Positions 8,661 to 14,237 of a stretch of 14,237 nucleotides of DNA are shown here, in pieces (the first letter of the stretch is position 1; each line of letters opens with the position of its first letter). The notes beneath the pieces were generated by a model. It worked only from the letters and a program-made list of their open reading frames with translations, had not been told where the DNA came from and made no database searches. The translations under genes were made by a program, and so were the position numbers. This DNA comes from Jimgerdemannia flammicorona (taxonomy: Eukaryota > Mucoromycota > Endogonomycetes > Endogonales > Endogonaceae), in assembly GCA_003990745.1 (NCBI GenBank), contig RBNI01004331.1, positions 1 to 14,237 of the forward strand. Reading direction: 5' to 3'.

Positions 8661-10574
8661 GGAATAGAAAATTCATATAGAAATTCCTATACCTATAATT
8701 AATCCATCAATGGTGAATGGAATCACACCAATAGTGAGTAGAACTATATCAAAGGTGAGTACAACTATACTAACAATTGAAACTCCAGTGATATGATCTA
8801 TACTTATAAGATTGATCATACAGTTACCTATGAAACTCCCTGAACTGAGAATTATAGAGATTATAGATAATGAAGAGGAAGATAATACCTCTCCAAAAGG
8901 CAAGAAAAATCACAAGTCTAGAATAGATAATGAAGTTCAAGCAGATTTAGGAGATTACTGAAATCTATCTAAGACATCTTGTTACAAATAACATTATATA
9001 ATCTATACTTACAAATATGCTTATATAGCAATGACTAGTGAGTCAGCAAACTATGATGAAGTCACTCATTTTGATGATAAGAAGGAGTGGAAAAAGGCTA
9101 TAGCTGAGGAGTATAACTCACTTATTAAAAATAATATATGAGATTTAGTCTCTCTTCTGATAAATTGACAAGCTATAAGATCTCAATGAGTATATAAAAT
9201 TAAGTATAATAGCAACAGTGGCATAGAGCAGTACAAGGCCCAATTTGTAGTAAAGAGATATTTATAAGACTTTGAAGTCAATTATAATGAGACATTTTCT
9301 CTACTATTTAAGCTTACTTTACTTAGAGTACTTCTTGTGATTAGAGCTAAGTATGATTATAAAATCTACCAAATAGATATTAAAACAGCCTTTCTAATTA
9401 GAGATATGGATACTGAACTCTACATTCATCATAAGGATATGAACTCTATGACAAGAAGGAGTTAGTATATAGACTATATAAAGGTCTTTATAGTATAAAG
9501 CAAATAGTGAGACTATGGAACTGAAAGATTGATAATTATCTTATAGAAGATAATAGATTCAAATATTATAAAACAGACTTATACATATATACTCATCATA
9601 TATCCTCAGGAATGATATATCTAGGAATTTAGATTGATGATATCATTCTAGTCAGAATGACAAGTGAAATCAATAAAGTAAAGGTAGAATTATGTAAGAA
9701 GTTCAAGATGACAGATATGGGTGATGTATCTTTCCTTTTGGGAATATCCATCATATATGACAGGAATGCATATACTATATACCTGAGCCAAGAAATCTAT
9801 ATTTAGACAATACTCAAGTGATTTGGTATAAGCAAATGTAAACTAGTCAAAATATCTATAGAGATGTCTATAAGACTAAAGAAGTTCAACATATCTAATG
9901 AATATAATGATATCTCTTATTGATAAGCAGTAGGATCCCTCATATATCTTATGCTCAAAACAAGGTCTGACATATCATATACAGTCAACAAAGTAGTACA
10001 ATACTCATTATGCTATAACAATTTATATTAGATAACAATTAAGTATATATTCAGATATATAAAAGATATAAAGAACTATATACTCAGTTTGGATGACAAA
10101 GGAGTAAGCAGGAGTACTATAAACCTTTCTACTATATGTGATACCAATTGGGCTGGTAATTTGGATGACAGAATGTCTATGACAGAGTACTTCTTCTATC
10201 TTGATGACAGTGGAGCCATTTCATAGCAAATTCATAAACAATCTTCAGTGGTAACATTATCTATACAAGCAGAATATCAAGTATTATTTATAGTGATGAA
10301 AGAAGCTATTTGATTTCATGAACTGCTAAAGAATTTGAGATTCTCTCAGAGATCTATAACTATATAACAGAATAACCAATCCACTATTGCTTTGACAAAA
10401 AACCCTATATATTATGCAAGGATCAAACATATTGATATATAGTACTATTATATATAAGAATATGTTGAAAGTAAGACTATATACCTAGAATATACTCCTA
10501 TAGAGCAAATAATAGCAGATTCACTCATATGTAAATGCTCTTCTAAAGACAAAGTTCAAATTCTACATATATGA
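8661..10574 (+). pseudogene. copia reverse transcriptase and RNase H, inactivated
   Basis: After a Ser/Thr/Ile-rich linker (about 8670-9000), RT blocks run in order: EWKKAIAEEYNSL, YKAQFVVKRYL, and IYQIDIKTAFL with its Asp at 9376-9378. A one-base shift near 9430-9435 follows, then LVYRLYKGLYSIKQ. The catalytic YVDD is a stop plus IDD (TAG at 9630-9632, Asp codons 9636-9641), followed by MTDMGDVSFLLGI. RNase H shows CDTNWAGNLDDR, GAIS, IQAEYQ, KHIDI and IADSLI, ending at the TGA 10572-10574. Many stops fall where Trp or Gln is expected, and a Gly in the TSGY block is Glu. It would copy the RNA into DNA in the particle. Confidence 0.88.
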
Positions 10575-10577
10575 AAT

Positions 10578-10646
10578 AGGTATTACAGCAAATGGGTAGA
10601 ATGAGCATTATAGTAAATAGATAGAATAGGTATTATGACATTATGG
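10578..10646 (+). repeat. Degenerate ~25-bp tandem units after RNase H
   Basis: Three imperfect units begin AGGTATTACAGC (10578), AGCATTATAGTA (10604) and AGGTATTATGAC (10628), with spacings of 26 and 24 bases; the first two end in a shared TAGAAT. They lie between the pol stop and the polypurine tract. Their function is unknown. Confidence 0.55.
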
Positions 10647-10693
10647 TGAAAACCTATAATATTGCTCATGATTTCTATTTTTTACTACTTTTT

Positions 10694-10719
10694 TGACCTT
10701 TTTAGGTCATCTAGATGAC
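10694..10719 (+). other. Two overlapping inverted repeats upstream of the polypurine tract
   Basis: TGACC (10694-10698) and GGTCA (10705-10709) flank TTTTTA, giving a potential small hairpin. Overlapping it is the perfect 14-base palindrome GTCATCTAGATGAC at 10706-10719. They sit about 70 bases before the polypurine tract. An RNA structure role is possible, but nothing in the sequence proves it. Confidence 0.5.
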
Positions 10720-10786
10720 ATCTCATTGGTAATGTTTTTTTTTGCTTAGCTCAATTAGTTTTATTTGCATTTTATCATATCTTATT

Positions 10787-10795
10787 GAGTGGGAG
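10787..10795 (+). other. Polypurine tract of the copia element
   Basis: GAGTGGGAG lies directly before the 3' LTR. It is purine-rich with one T and is where plus-strand DNA synthesis would start. It is the expected counterpart of the primer site at 6215-6230. Confidence 0.7.
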
Positions 10796-10946
10796 TATTG
10801 AAATCCCATTTCTATATACAATTCAATATAAATTATAGTATAGTGGAATTATATTATAAATCAGATATATAAAGGCATATAACTTGGATAATCAATAAAT
10901 ATTCTTCTTTTTCTCCATTTCTTTATGTTTCTCCAAATATACAACA
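10796..10946 (+). repeat. 3' LTR of the copia element
   Basis: This 151-bp partner of 6062-6212 needs no gaps to align. It starts TATTGAAATC and ends TATACAACA, so its right end is the canonical CA while its left end is TA. TATATAAA lies at 10866-10873 and AATAAA at 10894-10899. Of about 19 differences from the 5' LTR, about 16 are transitions. Confidence 0.9.
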
Positions 10947-10951
10947 GATAG
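10947..10951 (+). repeat. Target-site duplication, right copy (GATAG)
   Basis: Exact repeat of 6057-6061 directly after the 3' LTR. Removing 6062-10951 restores the uninterrupted gypsy-like host sequence. Confidence 0.85.
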
Positions 10952-12461
10952 AGCACCAGATGGTCTATGATGATTTCTTTTGATAGGATGAGACTGTCTC
11001 AGTTTTGATTGATTGCTTAAGAGTATATAGAGTTTATCTTATTAGGAAATATATATTCTTCTATATATATCTAAATTCTTAAGATCTTTATTAGGTTTAA
11101 AGAAGAGATTTCTAGAATCAGATAGTGTAAAGATTTCAAAGATGGTCTGCTCTCTTGATTCTAGAATGAGGTTCTTATATAGTTTGACTAATTGGTAATA
11201 TACTTAATGAGAGACATCTTCCTTGAAGTGGTTGATCTGAAGGAGGTGTACTTCTTTCTTGTCTAAGCTTTCAAATCCTTTGATTTGTCTTGAGCCTTGA
11301 GTCAGTTCAGAGACTTCTTATATTTGGAGAGTTTTGACCTTTATGAATTGCTTATATAATCTTTTGCTATTTGTAAATTCAGTTCTATTCTATACTACTA
11401 TTGTTCAGAATGACTCTAATTTTGTCTCTATATTCAGAGTCTATTATTTTTCCTTCTATAGTTTTTTCTTATTTAGTAAGTCCAGACCTTAAGGTTAGTT
11501 AGATGTAAGTTTCTTTAGATGACTATATAGCTAGTCCTATACTGAGTACCATTGTTTTTTCTGACTTAATAGATTCAACTTAGAGACTGTGAATATGTAT
11601 TATATTCTATATCTTCCAGGTGAGCTTTTATTGAAAGTTTGGCCTTAGGGTACAGCATGACATATTGGGTAATATTTTCACTGAGTTTGAGTTGTCCTTA
11701 GACTGAGGCTCTAGTGAATGTAAGCCTCTATGCTCTGAGGTTGAGGTGTAGCCATCTGACTCTAGTAGAGGGATCTTAGATTTAACAAATTCCTCTTTTT
11801 TCTATAGAATCTAGGGCTCTTGACAGATTTTATATCTAATGAGAGCTAGGATGTCATTTTCTAGATTATAGATCTTAAGGACCTTTTTTTTTAGTTTCCT
11901 AGTCTACTTTCTTTAGATCTTAGCTCTGTTATTTTCTCTCTTAAGTATATATACTGCAATATCTTAGCTAAGGTGAATCTTCTGATATTGATAGTCTTGG
12001 TAGTCTGAGTGTTTTCTATAATTATAATATCTCATTACTCAAAAATATAGTTCTTAGTTATTAACTTCTAGCTGTCTTAGAAATCAGTATTTATTTATAT
12101 TATAAGTTAAGAAGAGAGTGACTAAGGAATATACTTCTATTTAGATAAAGTAACCTTATCTATTAACTTGTCTTCTCAATATTATAGTGATTTCTTGAAA
12201 GATAGTTTTCTATATAATTGTAATTAGAGATCCTGGTCTACAATATCTCTGTCTTTCTTACTAATCCAGTAAGTAACACTGATAGCAATAGTCTTAGAGA
12301 GAGTGGAAGACTATTTGATACTGATATCTTCCTAGTTAAAAGACTCTTTCTTGGTTTATTTCTTATCTTGGAACAATAGTGACTATACTTGATCCTTCTT
12401 CAGTATTTTAGAGATCATTTTCTGATAGTATCCAGTAAGGGGTATACTCTTCTAAGCAGGT
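10952..12461 (-). pseudogene. AT-rich remnant, probably upstream part of the gypsy-like element
   Basis: These 1.5 kb are AT-rich and CpG-free. They abut the copia insertion on one side and the truncated LINE on the other. The minus strand upstream of a gypsy RT should hold gag and protease, and the length fits. The best coding-like stretch is 10952-11284 on the minus strand: 111 codons with three stops, beginning IKGFESLDKKEVHLLQ, and 53 of the codons in one open run. A second, highly charged stretch near 11840-11960 looks coiled-coil-like and breaks at a run of A. Elsewhere stops are about as frequent as chance at this base composition. I found no zinc knuckle and no DSG protease motif, so gag/protease is inference from position only. 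The plus strand shows nothing I recognise. Confidence 0.4.
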
Positions 12462-14171
12462 GGTAGAAGAGAGATGGACTACTTTCCCCTGGGTAGGGGG
12501 GTGCCTCAGGGGGACCCACTGTCCCCCATTTTGTATACTCTTTTTTTGGAGCCCTTTATGGACAAAATCAGGCAGAAGATAGTGGGGCTCTCTATCTTTG
12601 GCATTGAGTGGAAAGTAGGGGCTTTTGCAGATGATATGGTGGTTGGCCTGGGATCAATTACAGATGTTGAGAAGCTCAAGGAAACAGTGGAGTGGTATGA
12701 GGCAAGCTCTGGGGCTAGGCTTAATTAGCATAAGTGTGAGACAATGGTGTTAGGCAATGGTCTGGTGGGAGGGGAGATTATTGGTACCATTGTCCCTGCT
12801 GGCGAGACAGTTTGGTACTTGGGTATTTATCTGTCAGTATATGGGTCAGTTCTGCTCTGACATTGGTGGGAGCAGCAGGTTGGTATCTGGGAGAAGGCTC
12901 TGTGGAGTTGGGGGGGTCACCATTTGTCTCTGGCAGGACGTGTCTTGATTCTGAATGTCTATTGGTTGCTGAAGGTGTGGTATCTGGCTTATCATTTGGA
13001 CTTTCCTGCCTGGGTAGTGAAGAGATTGATGAAGCTGGCCAAGGGGTGGATCTGGGCTGGAAGGCAGAGTCAAATCAGCTAGGAGGTCTTATCCTTACCA
13101 GTGGTGAGTAGGGGACTGGGGCTGGTTGACTTCTCTAAGAGGTTGCACTGCTTGAGAGCATGGTGGCCGAAGAGAGTAGTAGAGTTGAGAGGGAGTGGTT
13201 GGGTCTCTCTACTGCAGAAAGTCTGGGAGATGAGGTCCTCTCCAAGGGGTTCGACTGGTGATCTCCCAGCATTTGTGGGCCTTCAGAACATTGAACAATT
13301 GTGATTCAAAGACTTCTGGTGGAGAGTGGCAGAAGGGGTGTGCCGCATTGGAATTAGATGGCAGAGAGATGAAGGGGAGACAGCTTGGGACCTGGAGATG
13401 TAGCGATGGGACTGAGTATTACTGGGTGGCATTCCCCTAATTGAGTTTGACATTAGTGATGGGATTGAATGCCAGTGGGGACCAGGCCAGGACCTGTGGC
13501 CTAGCAGTTGGCAAGGAGTAGGAATTGGCAAGGAGTAGGACTGGTATAGCATTTGGGTCTGGAGTGCTGAGGTGAGGAGGTAGCTGCCACTGAAGTACTG
13601 GGTGGTCTGGTGGTATGTGCTGAGGCAGAATGTCATGCTCAACTTCTGCTCAGGTCACCTTGTCGAGAGAGGTTGCTTTGACTATAAAGAGTGCTATAAT
13701 GTAGGGCAGGAAGGGGGATATGTACAGATACCTGAACATTGGCTAGGAGAGTGTGAGGTACTTGGTACCTTCTGACAGAATATTGGGGATCATTTGGGGG
13801 GAGCGTGTTGGAGAGCTAGCATGTGGGGACAATGGGAGGATTTAAGGGATAGACTGGAGGGGGGGGTGGGGAAAGAATGGCTGATGTTAGGCTGGGCATT
13901 GGTCATTTGGGTGGGGCTGACCAGTCACTGGTTATATGTTTTTGAAGATGGATGGAGACTTGGCTCCGAGGTCAGACTGCTGAGGTGGTGTAGCCTTATG
14001 GAAGACACCCTGATGGGCTGGTGGCTTGGTTGAGGGTTGCAGGGGGGTTGAAGGCATTGTTTGGTAGAGAAAATCTATTGGCAGAGTGGGGGGAGAGTGG
14101 GTGTTGCAGGTGAGAAAGTGGTCTTTGTTCGTATAGATGGGGGGAGTAGCACACCCATGGGAATCGGGTAG
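12462..14171 (+). pseudogene. LINE ORF2 fragment: RT, thumb and C-terminal zinc knuckle, with stops
   Basis: One frame is readable from about 12462 to the natural TAG at 14169-14171 without any frameshift. It shows YFPLGRGVPQGDPLSPILY at 12480-12536, the catalytic FADD at 12624-12635, HKCETMVLG, then GLGLVDFSKRL near 13110, and the C-terminal knuckle near 13683-13736. Eleven internal stops start at 12726, 12858, 13080, 13302, 13401, 13413, 13536, 13581, 13773, 14031 and 14049. Against the left copy, five of these replace Trp and two replace Arg. In the knuckle the first Cys is Tyr (TAT at 13683-13685), while the EHWLGEC part is intact. There is no start, so no protein is expected. Confidence 0.88.
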
Positions 14172-14237
14172 TGGGAGGGTATACTGTAAAACTTATTGAT
14201 AGAAGAGTAATAAATGGTAAAGTCCAAGTGATAAAAA
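14172..14237 (+). other. LINE 3' UTR and tail (right copy)
   Basis: These 66 bases follow the ORF2 stop and end AGTCCAAGTGATAAAAA, matching the left copy's tail in reverse orientation. A possible polyadenylation-like AATAAA at 14208-14213 lies shortly before the end. The window stops at the tail, so the 3' target duplication is not visible. Confidence 0.7.

Larger units (their letters stand above)
6062..10946 (+). mobile_element. Ty1/copia LTR retrotransposon, complete but degenerate
   Basis: A 4,885-bp element with all structural parts: 151-bp LTRs, a primer-binding site, gag, protease, integrase, RT and RNase H in Ty1/copia order (integrase before RT), a polypurine tract, and GATAG target duplications. 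The LTRs differ at about 19 of 151 positions by hand count, about 16 of them transitions, so the insertion is old or was heavily mutated. The gag-pol reading needs about five frame changes (near 7490-7512, 7735-7880, 8209-8214, 8650-8672 and 9430-9435) and has dozens of stops. I saw no CpG in the whole element, and it is very rich in TA steps. It sits inside the gypsy-like remnant, in the opposite orientation. Confidence 0.93.
12462..14237 (+). mobile_element. 5'-truncated LINE, right copy
   Basis: A second member of the LINE family of 1-5703, in the opposite orientation and retaining only the 3' third: RT from just before the VPQGD block, thumb region, zinc knuckle, C-terminus, 66-base 3' UTR and tail. 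The left boundary is set where AT-rich sequence gives way to G-rich LINE sequence and could be off by about 10 bases. 5' truncation is the normal result of incomplete target-primed reverse transcription. In the RT segment the two copies share about two thirds of residues by hand count, so they are separate old insertions rather than a recent duplication. Confidence 0.9.

Noticed and set aside
5704..12461. CRISPR array, tRNA, rRNA or riboswitch in the AT-rich middle
   Set aside because: I saw no regularly spaced repeats, cloverleaf or conserved RNA core; the tRNA-like match is the 16-base primer site only.
13508..13541. 17-base near-perfect tandem repeat (TTGGCAAGGAGTAGGA...) in the right LINE
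   Set aside because: The left copy aligns through this segment with the same number of codons, so no duplication occurred; the similarity arose by substitutions.
12846..13642. Frames overlapping the right LINE (plus 12757-13111, minus 12846-13073, minus 13283-13642)
   Set aside because: They are alternative frames of the ORF2 fragment, whose real frame aligns with the left copy throughout.
1..14237. A large DNA transposon or Starship-like unit with inverted ends
   Set aside because: No transposase, tyrosine recombinase or cargo gene is visible, and the inverted ends are the 3' ends of two LINE copies.

Overview
This window is a graveyard of nested, inactivated retrotransposons. I see no host gene, no RNA gene and no bacterial-style feature. 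A filamentous fungus is the best guess. The reasons are two copies of an APE/RT LINE, a Ty1/copia element whose primer site matches the half initiator-tRNA-Met type, and pervasive C:G-to-T:A nonsense changes of the kind left by repeat-induced point mutation (RIP) or methyl-cytosine deamination. I cannot name the genus.

Layout, left to right. (1) 1 to about 5703, minus strand: a near full-length two-ORF LINE. ORF1 is at 3761-5620. ORF2 is at 68-3726 and carries an APE endonuclease, a reverse transcriptase and a C-terminal zinc knuckle. The 3' tail is at base 1. (2) About 5704-6061, minus strand: a scrap of another retroelement. Its 5704-5838 part reads as the start of a Ty3/gypsy-type reverse transcriptase and stops where the LINE begins. 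(3) 6062-10946, plus strand: a complete but dead Ty1/copia element. It has two 151-bp LTRs, a tRNA-Met primer site, gag, protease, integrase, RT, RNase H and a polypurine tract, and is flanked by a 5-bp target duplication (GATAG). (4) 10952 to about 12461: AT-rich sequence continuous with block 2 before the copia insertion, probably the upstream gag/protease part of the same element. (5) About 12462-14237, plus strand: a 5'-truncated second LINE of the same family, from mid-RT to tail.

The two LINE tails point outward, so the window ends form an imperfect inverted repeat. This resembles the termini of a 14-kb DNA transposon but is explained by shared LINE 3' ends.

None of these elements looks able to move. 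The right LINE keeps one reading frame over about 570 codons yet has 11 internal stops. The copia element has damaged protease, integrase and RT sites and about five frameshifts. By eye I find no CpG at all between 5518 and 12802. The order of events I infer is: gypsy-like element first, copia inserted into it, and the two LINEs on either side probably later.
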